64,000 nucleotides of DNA from Cerioporus squamosus (GCA_022592435.1 JABYQS010000164.1:1-64000), one strand, 5' to 3'; counted from the stretch's first letter, positions 13,101 to 25,655 are shown. Numbers and translations: made by a program. Notes: generated from the letters alone by a model not told the origin.

Positions 13101-13581
13101 GCGGCTGATTCCCATCCTGCTCCACCCGAAGGCACCGAGGAGCCTGCACGAGAACGCTGCGGTGTCGATCGGACGCATCGGTCTCATGCATCCGACGCTC
13201 GTCGCGCCCCTCCTGCCGGAGTTCGCGCAGGCGTGGTGCCAGGCGCTGTACGAGATCCGCGACAACGAGGAGAAGGACTCGGCGTTCCGCGGGCTCTGCA
13301 CGCTCGTCCAGACGAACCCGGCGGGTATCACGAAGGTGTGTTTGCCCGCGTTGTTGTGCGATGAGGATGGGCATTGACGAGTCTCCGTGTGTGTTGCGCA
13401 GAGTCTGCTGTGGTTCTGCAACGCAATCGTGCGGTGGAACCAGCCGTCGCCGGAGCTGAACAGCATGTTCCAGACCCTGCTGAACGGCTTCAAGCAGCAC
13501 GACGCGGCTGGCTGGGCCGCACAAGTCGCGACGTTCCCCCCTGTCATCCAGGAACGCCTCGCGACGCGGTACGGCGTATGA
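10119..13581 (+). CDS. Transportin (karyopherin beta-2), nuclear import receptor
   Basis: Nine exons join in phase: 10119-10223, 10286-10615, 10920-11817, 11871-11944, 12003-12113, 12166-12477, 12527-13001, 13061-13335 and 13402-13581. They give 919 residues, close to the usual size of about 890. HEAT repeats run throughout. Family hallmarks are the acidic loop after DEEDAAVPD with a [16 protein letters not shown] run, then [29 protein letters not shown], the split-exon phrase [13 protein letters not shown], and [11 protein letters not shown]. Transportin imports PY-NLS cargoes such as hnRNP-like RNA-binding proteins and releases them on RanGTP binding. The acidic loop is the known cargo-release element. 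The yeast counterpart is Kap104. The ATG follows a CTC-rich leader and fits the N-terminal helix. Exon phases and length show an intact single-copy-type gene. Confidence 0.95.
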
Positions 13582-14260
13582 GCGGCGTCGCTCCCGAGCA
13601 CCCGTCTGTCGCGCTGCTCTTGCCAGTCTGTGATTTGTAGTATCTCGCCGCTCGTTGTTTGGTGAATCTCTGTTGCCTACCTACGTGTATCACAAGAACC
13701 CGTCGATCGCTCATACTGTTCCTGTCTCTGTCTGTACACAATCAGCCATCTCTCCCCCCCTTTCATTGTCGGTCATCGTTTACAGTACCAACCCCCTTTT
13801 GCTTTACCTTTTACCCCTGCCCGCCCCCCGTCTCGCTGTCGCCGCATCCGCCCGGATGTCTTATCGTAGTGTAGTATTCACCTTCACTGGCTCTGGTCCC
13901 TCTGTTGCACGCTCTTCGCATCTTCAACCGCTTGATTTGCGTCCCTCTGACCCTCCTTGTCTGTGCCGTATTAGCATCACTCTAGCTGTCATATCTCACG
14001 TACCTCATTGTCATGTCTCCGAACGACCAATGAACATCACGAATCGTCTTTGACAAACGTCTGGGGCATGCAGCGCCCATGTATGTCCCAGAACTACTGT
14101 ATGCATACACGAAGTGCGAGGTGCTACTAGAGTATGTGTACAAATGATGCAACCCATCTCGGGCGCAGATGGTTATCCAGATAGTGTCCGTTGTAAGTTA
14201 CTATAATTCAGTAGAATCCATCAAACCACCAGTATAACCAGCTCGCGATGCTCTTGAAGC
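13582..14260. other. Intergenic region between converging genes
   Basis: This is the shared 3' flank of transportin and the minus-strand sugar transporter. It is T/C-rich on the plus strand and no coding exon is supported. Confidence 0.5.
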
Positions 14261-16431
14261 TCACTCGATGCGACGATCGCGAGTCGCAGCGGTTGCGCTC
14301 TCGCGGGCCCACTGCTGTACCAGGTCGTGCAGGCCAAGATCTGCCTCAATCTGCCAATGCGCACATCAGTTATGCAGACTCGGCGGTAGCATCAGCCTAA
14401 GAAAGGGCGAAGGCGGCGCACCTGGTGCTTGAGCGCGACGTCCTCGCGCCCGGCTGACGATCCGAAGACGGCGTCCATCTCCTCGAGCGAGACGTTCGCC
14501 GTCTCGGGGACGAGGTACGTCGACCAGAGGTACCCGAGGGAGCACGCGCCCGCGAAGACGAGGAACGTCCCGCTCGGCGAATGCGCCATAAACACCGGGG
14601 TGAGGAGCCCGATCAGGACTGTCGTGCCGGAAGGGGGCGGGAAGGGCAGGTGTGTTGTTCAGGTGAGCCCGAGCAGATCATAACGACAGGGGAGGACGGC
14701 AGACGTACAGTTGTTCAGCCAGTTGGACGCGGTGGAGAGTGCGACGCCCTTGCTGCGGGCGGAGAGCGGGAAGACCTCGCTGGGGAGGATCCACCCGATC
14801 GGGCCGTAGCTCACCCCGTACGCAGCGGTGAAGACGTACACGCACCCGACGGAGAGCCATGCGGCGAGCGAATGCGCGGGCCAGTCCGTGCTGTATCGCC
14901 GGACGAGGAGGGCGATGAGGAGGTGCGAGAGCGCCATCGCTGCGCTGCCCCAGCGGAGCAGTGGGCGTCGGCCGAGGCGGTCGATGAACGCGATGGCGGG
15001 TAGAACTGCGAGGAACTGGACGATGCCGATCCCTCCGGCGCACATGAGCGTTGCTGAGTCGCCCTGCAGTCCGAGGGAGCGCATGAGGGTCGGGCCGTAG
15101 TAGAGCAGGGCATTGATCCCGCTCCATTCTGCACGCACATCGTGGAGAGGACGGACATGAGAACCGTTCGGAGTAAGGGAGGTAAGAGAAAGACGTACGC
15201 TGGAACACCATCATCATCACGCCGATCAACGTTCGTCGTAAGAGCTTGGGCTCGAACAGACGGCGCCATGCATGCAACTCTGCCTGGAGCGTCCCGGCTT
15301 TCGCTGCGTGCATGCCGTCGCTCCCGGTTGTCTGTTCGATCAGTGCAGCCTCGACCTGCATCTCGAGCAATTCGATCTGCCAGTCAAGCAGAAGCACTTT
15401 GAGTAGCAGTACACCAGCCGGAGGGCGACAAGCATCATACCTGAAGCAGAGGGTCAGTGGCACTTTCGGCGGGCGTGCGCAAGCGCAATTTCGCCAGTGC
15501 CCTGAGGGCCTCATCCACTCGGCCCTGCGCCACAAGAAGCCGAGGAGATGGCGGAAGCGCAAGACACCCGAACCCAAGTAGCAAGCCGGGGATAAGTTGA
15601 ATACCGAGGGGAATCCTCCAGGACGCCGATCCTACGACTGAGTGGAACGAAGGCTGTGAGTGACCCAGCATGGTCGTAGAGTGCTTACTGCGCGATGAAA
15701 CTCACTGCCGCGGGTGAAGAAGCCTGTCCAGAAACCTAGGACCGCCCCAAGGACGATAGCAAACTGCTCCAACGCCATGAGAGAACCGCGGACCTCAGGC
15801 GGACTGATCTCGGCCATGTATAGTGGCGAGAGCATGCTGTGCGGGAGGGTCAACTCACTTGCCACACAGTCGTTGTGTAGGTATGCCTACCTCAGTGCGC
15901 CTACACCCAGTCCCCCGATTCCTCGGCCAAGGATGAGATGACTTGAACTCCGAGCACCAAATTGCAATGCGGAGCCAATGCAGAACACAGCTAGATGGGG
16001 GGACGGCATTCAGAATGTGGTAAAGTCCGATGAGGTAGTAGAGGACGCACCGCAAGCAGCGATTATGGACTGTCTTCGCGAGTACTTGTCCGTAAGGACT
16101 CCAGCGGTGAGCGCACCGATGAGGGACCCAAGCTCGAGGGTCGCCGCTACTCAGTCCGCACAAAGTTCGAGCGCAGCTGCCGAGCTTGAGCCATAGATGC
16201 AAGAGACGTACTCATGAGCCCTGTCTCCCAAGCACTCAGATGCCACCTTGTGACGAAGTCCTTCATGACGAGCACATTGGCGATAACACCTTGGTCGTAG
16301 CCGAAGGTGAGGCCTCCGATGGACGCGAACACCGCGCATCCGAGGGCATAGTAGTTGTGCAAGAGTCCTGCTATCCCTGGTGGTCCGTACGCATATGTAT
16401 AGCTCGAGCCGTCGAGATGTACATTGAGCAC
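14261..16431 (-). CDS. Sugar-porter family MFS transporter
   Basis: Read on the minus strand, about nine exons give a complete 12-helix sugar porter. The order of motifs is GGLTFGYDQGVIANV (helix 1), then GALTAGVLTDKYSRR (loop 2-3), ILGRGIGGLGVGAL, YMAEISPPEVRGSL (the PESPR/RG-type loop 4-5 region), PPSPRLLVAQGRVDEALRAL, GINALLYYGPTL, FIDRLGRRPLL and finally LVPETANVSLEEMD (the PETKG-like motif after helix 12). The final exon ends at 14261 after DRRIE. These motifs define proton-linked or facilitative hexose-type transporters of the plasma membrane; the sugar is not predictable. The frame is open back to 16431 without an ATG there, so at least one small upstream exon is missing. A candidate is an ATGAACCTCGGC start near 16600 followed by GTGAGT, but its splice phase did not fit cleanly. 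Confidence 0.85.
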
Positions 16432-16950
16432 ACCTCCGCGAGGTATGTGCTCCTGGGTGTCCCGTTGTGAATCTACATCATCTCCTGCTACGGGTATGTA
16501 TCCTGCGCGGTGGCTGGTCTGTGCAGATTAGACTCAGACTGGGGTGGACGGCCGTGTTTCAGAGACAATTGAGACTACTCACCATACGCCGAGGTTCATA
16601 CGAGTCTTGTCGAGGTCGAGATCAGAGGGCAGCCCAGAATAAGTATTGTAGAGTCTTGGTCCAGGGCTGTACGTGTAGTCTGACTATTCAGATTATAATC
16701 AAGAAACGGGCTGAGGAGAAGCGGCCCAGTAGGAGTTTGTGTATTGAAGAGGCGGTCAAGGTGCAAGTCAGGAGAGGACGCTGCCGCCCATCCGATTCCG
16801 ACACCTTGCTCTTGACCACCATCACCACCAATCCCTCGATACCTCTTGCGACAGAAGATAAACTCTCGACGACATTCACGACGCCTTGATGATTGCTTAA
16901 TCTCTTCTCTACTGCCATTGACGGGCTAGGACGCGCGAAGGCGACCCGGG

Positions 16951-18768
16951 ATGAATCTACGTGCTGTTCTCGTCGTTCTGCTTAGTCTGCTGTTTCAAGT
17001 GTTCGCCCAAGACGCTGATAATTCTACTGATGATGGGTGCGTATATGGCCTTACGCTGCGAATCGCATGGAGACTAAACGGTTGTACTCTCTAGCAGTTT
17101 CCCATACGACCCCGTCCTGGTTCACAGGCCAAACTTCGCGCGATCACTGCCCGTGCAGCTGTTACTACTCGGCATCGTCCTCACCCTCACGACAGTGCTC
17201 ATCATTCACCTCATCTTTACTGGGCAGTACCACTGGCCGCTTGCGCCGGTCAACTATGTCCTCCAAGTATCCGCGGCGACGACTCTCCTGATCTCTTGCG
17301 TCGCAACGCTTCATGTAGTGCTATCAAGCACCGTAGAACAGAGCATGAAGTGGCCGTACATGCTCGACTACATCGCAGTTGATATACCACCATTGGATGA
17401 CAACACGGGATGGGAGATGGGAGAACTGGCTGCTTGGCTCCTCATGAATGCAACGACGTCGGGACTCATCCAGGTATGTCCGTCGCCATCCCAGTGCCAG
17501 CCCTCTGACGGGGTTGTAGATTACCCACATCCAATTCCTTACTCTGTTGTTCCCTTCGGGGCTGGAGCGCCGCCTCATATTCTCCCTCCTTGGCCCGCTC
17601 GCGATCGTATCCTCGACTATGCACATTATCCGCATCTATGACGACGCACAACTCGTCAAGGTAGCCTCCGCTGTCCAAAACATCTGCAACGCGACGCTTT
17701 CCCTTCTCTTCACCGGCTCTTTGTTCCTGTGGGGCTGCCTCGTCAACCGCCGCGACGCCTGGCGTACGGACGGCGGCACGGCCGCGTTCGGCGCCGGGGC
17801 GCTCACTCTCGCACTCATCTCCACCGGGCTCACCTTCCTCTACATTCCCGGCCGCGACCAGTATCCGTGGATGCCGGGCCTGATGTGGTCCGTTGTCCTC
17901 TGGCAGAGCTTCCTTGGCTGGTGGTGGTGGGTCGGTGCGGGCATGGGCGTCGGCGAGGTCGAGGAGCTCCTCCGGCGCGAGGAGAAGCGGCAGGAGAAGC
18001 GGCGCCTCAGGATGGCGAAACGCAAGGTCCGCAAGGAGCGCGCGCAGACGTTCTGGAAGGGCATGACCGGGGCCTTCTGCACTGGGCGCCAGCCTGGACA
18101 AACGCCGCAGCGTTCCCCCGACGGCAGTGAATCATCCGACAGTGGCAGCGAGCGCGACGGTCGACGAGCCGAGGATGCGAACACGCGCGTGGATGTTGGT
18201 GGGGAGGCTGTTCATCGGGTCGTGTCGCACCAGACGGAAGCCAGCTCGCGGTCGGCCACGACAGCGGGCGGGGGCATGGTCTCGCGCTTCCTGAATCAGC
18301 ATCGTGCGGGTCGCTACCTGTACGGGTGGTACCTCGGTCTACGCCACGCCCACCTCGCCGCCGCGCGTGAGCAGGCTGTGGAGCGCGTCGAACGTATCAA
18401 CCAGGCGTACGGACCCGAGGCACAAGATGGCGGGCAGACGGTATTCGGGTGGGGCCTGGGTAGCTTCGGTATTACGAAGACAACAGCGGAGGCGGAGGGA
18501 AGAAGAGGCAGCTAAGGATGCCGACTATGAGATGGATGAGTTTGGCTCTGATGCAGAAGGCAACCTGCACAAGCCATGGACACAGCGCTCTCCAGCTCCA
18601 GGAGATGCCGAGCGTGCCTCTGCGGGTGGTGAGGCACAAACAAGGCGGAGGGTCACTCGACCGCCTACGCGCGCGTTGGATGATGGTAGTCACCGGCCAT
18701 CGTCGGTGTGGTGGTGGGGACCGCTGCAGAAGTGGCGGTTGCAGGATTCGACGGATTATCGGTCATAG
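16951..18768 (+). CDS. Multi-pass membrane protein of unknown function
   Basis: Exons read 16951-17036, 17095 or 17098-17473, 17520-18440 and 18487-18768. A signal peptide (MNLRAVLVVLLSLLFQVFAQ) is followed by about seven hydrophobic helices, for example LLLLGIVLTLTTVLIIHLIF and LLFTGSLFLWGCLV, with a WPYMLDYIAVDIPPLDD loop. A very basic helical stretch (EEKRQEKRRLRMAKRKVRKE) and a long Ser/charged cytosolic tail follow. The 7-helix layout with a basic tail resembles fungal receptor-like proteins, but I recognise no named family. Exon 2 has a tandem TAGCAG acceptor. The last intron is only 46 nt; if retained, the protein stops at 18515 instead of 18768. Confidence 0.7.
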
Positions 18769-19883
18769 ACATCGGGGTTTTGTACGTCTGTTCTCTATTG
18801 CTGTGGAAGTGCAAGGACTGACTGCAATCGTTCGGTAGCGGACATGTGTATAGTAGCATACCATCTCTTGTTGTACAACAGTGCGTGAACGTTTTGCGGC
18901 CTCCTTGTCGCACCTGTCTGACGCGTTGTGTTTTCCAGGTTCTGCAACTGTTATCCGTGTTCGCTAGCTTCGCATCTCATGTTTGGATTCCACGCGCCAT
19001 TCCCAGTTGCCGCGATCTGGTACTGTCGAGTCCACCTTGATCCAGACTCCAGCTCACAGTGTAGCCTCAGGCCTCGAGGCCTCATGACTGGCCTTCCCAG
19101 CATCGATGTCGCCGAATTTCCATACCTCGATCTACCGCAAGCCACGGTCCAATCGCGGCGGGAGAAAAGGTACCTTGCTTTGGACTCCGAGCGTTCGGCA
19201 CGTCAACAAGGAGCCATATGTATCCAACGACGTGCCCTGCCAGAGACAAGCGGTACAGCCGATGACTAGAACAACGTTCCCTACCTCCCTACCTTGCAAG
19301 TACTAGTCTTGCCTTTCCAACGAGCATGTCGCGCAAGTGCTGGGACTGTGCTGGCCCGACATGCCGAACGTCTACAAATCACAGTGCACTGTCCCAACGA
19401 GATACGGGAGTATCGTGACGTACGTTCCTCACTGCTTTGGCTCCATCTTGGCCGGCAAGCGTTGGACGCCCGGGCCTTGAAATGCTTCCCTGGCAAGCTC
19501 TGGATGGAGAATGGACGCCCATGACTACTTAAGCTTATAGGCGACAACCAAATCCGTGTTAGGTTACGGTCTCTAAGGAGCTCGTATGTAGCTCGCCGCA
19601 CAAGCCCATAGATATGTTCCCTTATGATCTTGGAGCTGGCCAGATGCCAGAAAGTACTACGAAGTCGCAATAGAGGGAGCATACTGGGTACGCGTTTGCT
19701 AACCCTACCCATGGTCCCGGATCGCACTAGCCAAATGTGGTATGTCACATATGTGGGGGACACGATAAGTTTGAAGTAAGTAGTCATTCTTCAACTTGAA
19801 CACGCCGCGTCCATGTTCGTGTCTCAACCACACCACGAATCGCCTCGCCATGGGCACAGATTCGCAAGCCCTCTCATCATCCT
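18769..19883. other. Intergenic, no supported gene
   Basis: Open frames exist on both strands, including a 168-residue minus-strand frame at 19281-19787. Their translations look like chance arrangements and show no hydrophobic, repeated or motif-bearing segments that would support a gene. Confidence 0.4.
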
Positions 19884-20795
19884 ATGAGGAGAAACTGCCT
19901 CGTATTCCCTGTTCCATCTGGATTGCCGGCTTTCACTCCGCGCCTCGATTTTCTCCTCATTCTTCGCGTCGCACCGCGGTTGAGGGGACAAGAGCCACCT
20001 CTTCGGTCACTCAAATACTCGCCATCCTACGCGGAAAGTCTTCCCACAATCTTCTGGCCGAACTTGGTGGAGGGCAACGAAGAGTTCTTTCCTGGTGGCA
20101 CGCTGCCCTGGGTCTGCATGCCTTGGCCGCGCTACCTCTACAGTGTGTACGCATCATTTCTTCGGTATGCATGTTCACTCACGATTACATCAGTCACACC
20201 GTGCGTCAGACGCACGATAGAGAAGATGAACGCCAGGTGCAATGAACGTGCGCGCGCCCGCAGACAGCTCTCGGATGGTACCGCCAAGGAGAAGACCGTG
20301 GACGTTGGTTCGGAGAAGCAGGAGAGGTCGAGTGCGGATTCAGGTTCAGAGCAGGAACGGAGTCAAAATGGTGGTAACGGTTGTGTCGGGACATGCCCCA
20401 ATGGGAGCTCGGAAGGAAGCGCCGAGAACTCCCAGGTAAGTCAGGACGCTCAGGACAGCGAGACGTCTGGTGAGGAAGTGCCCGTAAGTGCTCAGCCAGC
20501 ACGCATAGATCCAAGACCTAGCGACCACATTGTACTCACCACACGTATTTCTAGGTGCGCGAGGCAGGAGAGCGTGTCGACACTTGAGCATGGCGTGGCG
20601 GTAGCTCGTGCGTATCCGCCACGTACCGATACCAATGTTGCTCGCGACAACTTGGATGTGTCGACAGACTTTCTATCAACCGTCATGCAGTGGCCGTCGG
20701 CTTACTTGCGCAGATTTCAGAGCAACACCTGTCATCGTCATCTACGATTGAACAAGTTCACTCTAGAGGTGTTCGGAGAGTCGACATACGGATAA
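19884..20795 (+). CDS. Unrecognised fungal gene, paralogue of 25886-26682 (partial model)
   Basis: A conserved block reads FLLILRVAPRLRG, then LPTIFWPNLVEGNEEFFPG and TLPWVCMPWPRYLY. It ends near 20150, where a GTACGC donor and a CGTCAG acceptor around 20211 splice it in frame to MNARCNERARARRQL and a Ser/Glu/Gln-rich tail. The same blocks in the same order, with the same intron position, occur at 25886-26682. Conservation of protein but not DNA words argues that both are or were coding. The start and the true C-terminus are not resolved and I do not recognise the family. It may be the cytosolic end of a larger protein whose first exons I could not find. Confidence 0.4.
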   Translation: MRRNCLVFPVPSGLPAFTPRLDFLLILRVAPRLRGQEPPLRSLKYSPSYAESLPTIFWPNLVEGNEEFFPGGTLPWVCMPWPRYLYSVYASFLRYACSLTITSVTPCVRRTIEKMNARCNERARARRQLSDGTAKEKTVDVGSEKQERSSADSGSEQERSQNGGNGCVGTCPNGSSEGSAENSQVSQDAQDSETSGEEVPVSAQPARIDPRPSDHIVLTTRISRCARQESVSTLEHGVAVARAYPPRTDTNVARDNLDVSTDFLSTVMQWPSAYLRRFQSNTCHRHLRLNKFTLEVFGESTYG

Positions 20796-21159
20796 GTAGA
20801 AAGGTTCGGCTTTCGTTCAGTCGGTGGCCCCATGACGCTGGATTGCGTACGTCGCAGAAGTGCGGCTCAATGACGCCCCCGGAGAGGCCAGGGCAGCGGC
20901 ACGCCGCCACTTGGTTCCGAGTCTCAAGCTCTCGTGCAAACGGGAGGCCATCTACCCATGCAATTGGGGCCTCCATTCTGTCATTCAAGCTAAGGCTTTG
21001 CACTCGGTTCCGCCCTTCGTAGCATAAGTACAAGACTGATCCAGTATGTTCATGAGTCGTATACATACTCTCGTAACTCCAGCTGCCAGTCGACATTATC
21101 GTACGGTATAAAGTACTACTAGCACTCGGCTTCTTGCCTTGTCGCAAAGGGTTATTAGG

Positions 21160-22876
21160 TTAGGCATTCGCTGCGGCGTTCTCGACGGACTTGCCCGTTC
21201 CACTTCCTGCGTACGTCCGCGTCGCTGCAAAGCTCTCCATCTCGCTCTCCTCCGGGCCTTGCGAACAATCACCGTCAGGGCTGGACCGCCCCGACGCGCC
21301 GTGATCGAGGTCTCCACCCATGGGATCGATGAAGTCTGCGAAGTTCACGGTGGACGTAACCCTTGTCCGCGAGTGGCGGACGAAGGACGGCTCTGTGAGG
21401 TCGTCAGACTTCCAGTCGGCCACGTCTCGGAGGTTCAGGATGAAGCGCGAGATGAGGATGCTTGTGATTCTGCCAACGACGCGAGGTGAGTTCTGCAGAG
21501 CGGGGACGTAGCGCGAGGACCGAGCTTACGGATCTTGGAATGCGGTCACATCACTTGTACGCTGCAAAAGCAGGAAGTCGCGAGGTCAGGCAAGCGATGG
21601 CCTGGAGACGCACTTCAGACTCACGGGGAACGCATTCACGAAGATATTGAGGAGGTTCAGGACGAGCAGACACCTGTGGTTTCGAACTCAGTGTCAATAT
21701 CCGAACCCTACGTCGACACACGGGACAGCCCGGTGATCAGAGGCTGACTCACACGAAGTAGAGCGTGCCGTCCTTGAGCAGCGCGTCGGTCAGCGATGTT
21801 CGTACCTGCAACCCAGCGGTCGCTTTTCTGATCCCATACGTGCTATGCCAAGTGATGACGAGCACTACGAGGTCGCCCACGATTGCACAGGTCCGACTTG
21901 CGATGGTCCCTACAGGTCTGCTTCAGAACCGTGTGTCCCTTGGGTGTACGCTGACTGTACAGCAAGCTTACAGCTACCACAGGATGTGAGCAATGGGATG
22001 ACCCAGACAGCGGTATTAGGCCTTACTGTATCCATTCGGTCTCCGGGAAGGTGGACGATAACACGCAGTTCAGTGGGGACGGGGCTTCGAGGGGTCTCAG
22101 GTGCGAGTAATAGAGCTATGCCCAATGTCAGTACCTGCTGTCAACCACTCCAATGCTCGACGAACGTACCGACTCCATGACGAGATGAGGTATGAACCAA
22201 ACCGAGGTGAGCGGAATCACCCACCACTTGCGCCTGCTCAAGGCATATGCCCGCAAGGTGGAGAACACTAACGCCGCCATCAGTGAGCGACGGCTTCAGG
22301 AATCGAGGCAGCTGGCAACACGCACGAGCCCAGATATATGGCGGACCCGCGTTTCCGATGATGACCATGTAGCCAACTGCGTCGCACCTAAAAGCAGCAT
22401 TCAGTTGGCCGCTGTCTGAATGCATCCTTGCAAGGCGAGAGTGGTAAGACCATAACGCACCCCTGGAAAGACTTAGTATCAGCTGCATATGGAGGTTTGC
22501 GCGGGTAGAACACCTACGAGATTCGACAGAGGGTAAATCGTGATGACTTGCGTTATGTACTCGAGAAAGAGCCAGTACCTATTGAGGACGAAGAGAATGG
22601 TCGCAACAGTCGCCTTCTGTCCCCAAACTAACCGGGCCTCGCGATCAAGAGTGATCACCCATTCAAACGACAGCAATGCTATGCACAAGGCGAGATCAGT
22701 CAGCATATCCTAGTGATGTACGGCCGAGAGCTCACCAAAAGCCGAAAGAACGCAGTATGTTTCCTTAGTCCTGTCAACCGCAAAGAGCTGAATTAGTGGT
22801 GGCTTAGCTACTGCGAGAACAATGAGACGTACACAACAGCAATCTCATGAACGTAAGCACTGGATGAGCTGGACAT
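21160..22876 (-). CDS. DUF6533-domain multi-pass membrane protein
   Basis: The minus-strand exons match the layout of agaricomycete DUF6533 proteins. The start at 22876 reads MSSSSSAYVHEIAVV. The diagnostic first helices follow as ALLSFEWVITLDREARLVWG and ATILFVLNRYW. Later come FSTLRAYALSRRKW, a helix with VGDLVVLVITWHSTYG, the family signature DALLKDGTLYFV, then LNLLNIFVNAF and FILNLRDVADW. The tail is Ser/Gly-rich and ends at 21160. The family is abundant in mushrooms, is predicted to have 5-7 helices, and has no established function. The short exons between the start and the first helix (about 22720-22860) and one junction near 22300 could not be placed without ambiguity, so a small indel cannot be excluded. 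Confidence 0.75.
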
Positions 22877-22947
22877 GTTGAGTGCCAGTTACCAATGAGT
22901 GGGTCGAGTGCCACCGCCAGGACTCGAGTCGACACTGACGAGACTGG

Positions 22948-22954
22948 TCTTATA
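22948..22954 (-). promoter_or_regulatory. TATA-like box upstream of the DUF6533 gene
   Basis: TATAAGA on the minus strand lies about 72 bp before the proposed ATG at 22876, a plausible spacing for a fungal core promoter. Confidence 0.4.
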
Positions 22955-23787
22955 CTGGCATCACCGCCCGCGACCTCCCGCTTTGATGTAAAATTGCACG
23001 GGTAAGTCAAACGCCGGTCGCACTAGCCAATATTGGGCGATTCAGTAGATGGATCATGGACCGGAGCTCAGCGTGTGCGACTTACCGCAAATCAACGAGG
23101 GACGATCATCCGACGCCCGAGGAGTGGACGGAGTAGGTTCAAGGAAGCGAACAGGTGGGCCGCATTTGCAAAGATAGCATCGCAGCGCTACCGGTCAGCC
23201 ATGGTCCAAACTGTGAGTCGGAGGCCTTGAGAACGCCAGTCAAGTTGAAATTTGTCGCCCAGGAACGGTGTGTCGCAATCCTCCGAACATCACTCCATAC
23301 TCGCACTCGAGAGTCGAGCCCTTCGTTGGCAGGGTGCGTGCCGAAGAGGCGAGTGGGACGGTCGAAGGGTCAAGGACCAGCTTCGAGATTCGAAGGCAAT
23401 CACGCCGCGCTTCAGTTGCGGCCTCCTCTCCGCGTGCTGCGAGCTCCGAGGCGCGTCTCCTCGTAGAACTAGTCACTGGGTGGGCGCTGAGTACCGTCGC
23501 CAGTCTGCCACTCATAGTTTGGTACCACGATGTCAACCGGGCCACTGCACATACGTACATAGCCGGACGTCGACGTAAACATTTCGGTCAGCCATGCTGC
23601 ACGGCACCATCGACTTCCAACATACCCATTATCGACTCCAACCGTTGAGCCCGCTCCGTTCTTGCTGCCGACAACTGGGCCATATTACTGGGCCGTCAGT
23701 GTAACTTAAGTCCACAGTCGCTCATAGCTGTATATCCCTCTCGCAACATCTGGAGCATCTACGAGAGGTCCGGACGATGAGCATGCA
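22955..23787. other. Intergenic, no supported gene
   Basis: No convincing exon is visible on either strand between the DUF6533 promoter and the end of the second F-box-like gene. Confidence 0.4.
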
Positions 23788-25085
23788 CTACGCCAGCGCC
23801 ACGGGAGATTCAGGCTCACAGTAATCAACGTGCACTCTGATCTCCCTCGGAACGGGACCTAGGCGTTCCCGGAGTGTCTTGCACCACCAATCGGCGTCGT
23901 GCGCGAGCGAGTTCTCTTGAACGTACACGCACAGCAGTGCGAGGTTGACGAGTGGGCCGGACGCCAGGACATCGCGGATCTCCTGCCCGCTGAGGAGGAC
24001 GAGTGCGAGCGCGCGGGTGCCGTGGTAGGTGATGTACCAGATACCGTTTGTGTTGCGTTCCATGGATGGGGAGAGTTTGATGGAGATTGTGTGCATGTAG
24101 TCGGAGCGGACGTTGCGGAGGAGGGATGCGTATTGCTCCTGTAATAGGACGAGGGGCACTCGATGCTTGGTGGCGTCTGTTGTGGTCTTAGACTGGAGGA
24201 CCGGTGGTTTGTTGACGGTAAGAGACAGCAATATGGACCGGAGATAGCGATAGCGTGTGATGCTTTCGCAGGTGTTCTCTACGAAATGGGCATGTGAGAC
24301 GGGCACACGAAGGGTGAGACGGAAGAGACGGACCCCATGGCCATGAGGCGTCGAGCTGTTGGAGATGCAGATCGACGATCTTGGTGCCAAATGCTCTCAT
24401 GATGGGCGGGAAGTTGTCTAGGTTCTGTGAACACATCTTTGTCAGACATGTCCGCTGATACAAGAAAGCGAGGACAACTGACCCATAACGTCAGTACATA
24501 AAGCTCATTGCAGGTCGTACTCTCTCGCATCGCGCACAGCATCGCGCAGTCCTCGGGCGGATAGTTGACTTGAAACTGTAGGAGACCGCACGAGAGCCGG
24601 TTCAGCTTCGGTAGATAGCGCACGAGCCGCACGAGATCGCGAGGCGAGTGAAACACGATGTTCGATATCTCCAGACTCGACACCAGGTTGAACTTCCCGA
24701 CAAACACGTAGTATATCGGCGGGAACGTGTCCCAGTTGAACTGGCGGAGCGCGAGCTGCCGCACGCTCCGCAACTTGGTCACCAGCTGGGGGTTCGCGAT
24801 CGGGAAGAACCCATGGCGGTGCGCGTCCGCGGGGGTGACGTGAAGCTCGTGGACGAGGTCGGCAAGGGGAGCGTTGGCAGTGATCGTCGAGAGGAAGCGA
24901 TCGACTTGCTGGGGCCGCCGGAAGCTCACGCGGTGCAGGAGGTTGTACCTGCTCCGGGGATGCCAGCCCTTGCACGTCAGGGCGCATGCGCGGAGGGTAT
25001 CGTAGCGGAGCCGGATGTAGAACTCGCAGCCACATGCGTCGAGGATGAATTCGCAGAGTTCGAGGGGCAGACGGGACTCGTCCAT
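23788..25085 (-). CDS. F-box-like protein, three exons
   Basis: Minus-strand exons are 24483-25085, 24334-24424 and 23788-24278. The introns are 24425-24482 (58 nt) and 24279-24333 (55 nt); the second removes an apparent frameshift in exon 2. The N-terminus reads MDESRLPLELCEFILDACG and then RACALTCKGWHPRSRYNLL, the same F-box-like arrangement as the gene at 1317. Leucine-rich strands follow, e.g. LRSVRQLALRQFNW and NLVSSLEISNIVF. The C-terminal third contains VLLSGQEIRDVLASG and ends ESPVALA. It is probably a substrate adaptor for an SCF ubiquitin ligase, judged from the family only. An in-frame ATG three codons upstream (25094) is an alternative start. The two F-box-like genes are distant paralogues. 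Confidence 0.7.
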
Positions 25086-25269
25086 AGAGGGCAAGGGATG
25101 AGGCGGGTGTGATGAGTACGGTTACCGCGGTTGCACTTGACCAGTACTGGAACGACTCAGGCACGTTCGAAGAGGCCTCAGGGTTGCTAAGCCAGTACGT
25201 ATGAGGACTCTATAAGTGTGTTCAGTCCGGGGCGGCTGTGCACCGCAGCTTTTGATCCACGTTGGGACG

Positions 25270-25655
25270 TCACTCACCTATGACAGATCGCGCATAGATG
25301 GGAGCTGGCGAGTAGTAGTGCGCACATGCGCTGTCGTCCTGACGTCTTGACATATCGTTGGAAGTAAACGGCGGCTGATTAGGCTGTTTGAGTAGCAATT
25401 GCAATCGCTCCTCCTTACACTGCAGAGAATAAGGGACCATCCTGTACTTTGTCAGCACGATGCTTTTCAACTTTAGCAGATTCGCTGTATAGAGCTCAAC
25501 TGACATACCGTGTACACTGGAAGTGGCACTACTGACATGAGTTGGGCAGACTCGGGAGAGATTGGAATGCTCATGCGCCGAGCGAGCGGTCGCCAGTCAG
25601 CTACCATCAATATTGGCCGCTGCGCCATTGCGACAGAGTGCCGCCTAGCAAGCAC
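25270..25655 (-). other. Possible small two-exon minus-strand gene
   Basis: Two minus-strand frames could be spliced with a GTATGT donor near 25510. They would give a short protein containing RPILMVADWRPLARRM and then MVPYSLQCKEERLQLLLKQ. It overlaps an equally open plus-strand frame and matches no family I know. It is listed only because both ends have good splice sites. Confidence 0.2.

Noticed and set aside
24279..24424. Frameshift in the second F-box-like gene
   Set aside because: A 55 nt intron with good splice sites and matching phase removes the apparent frame change.
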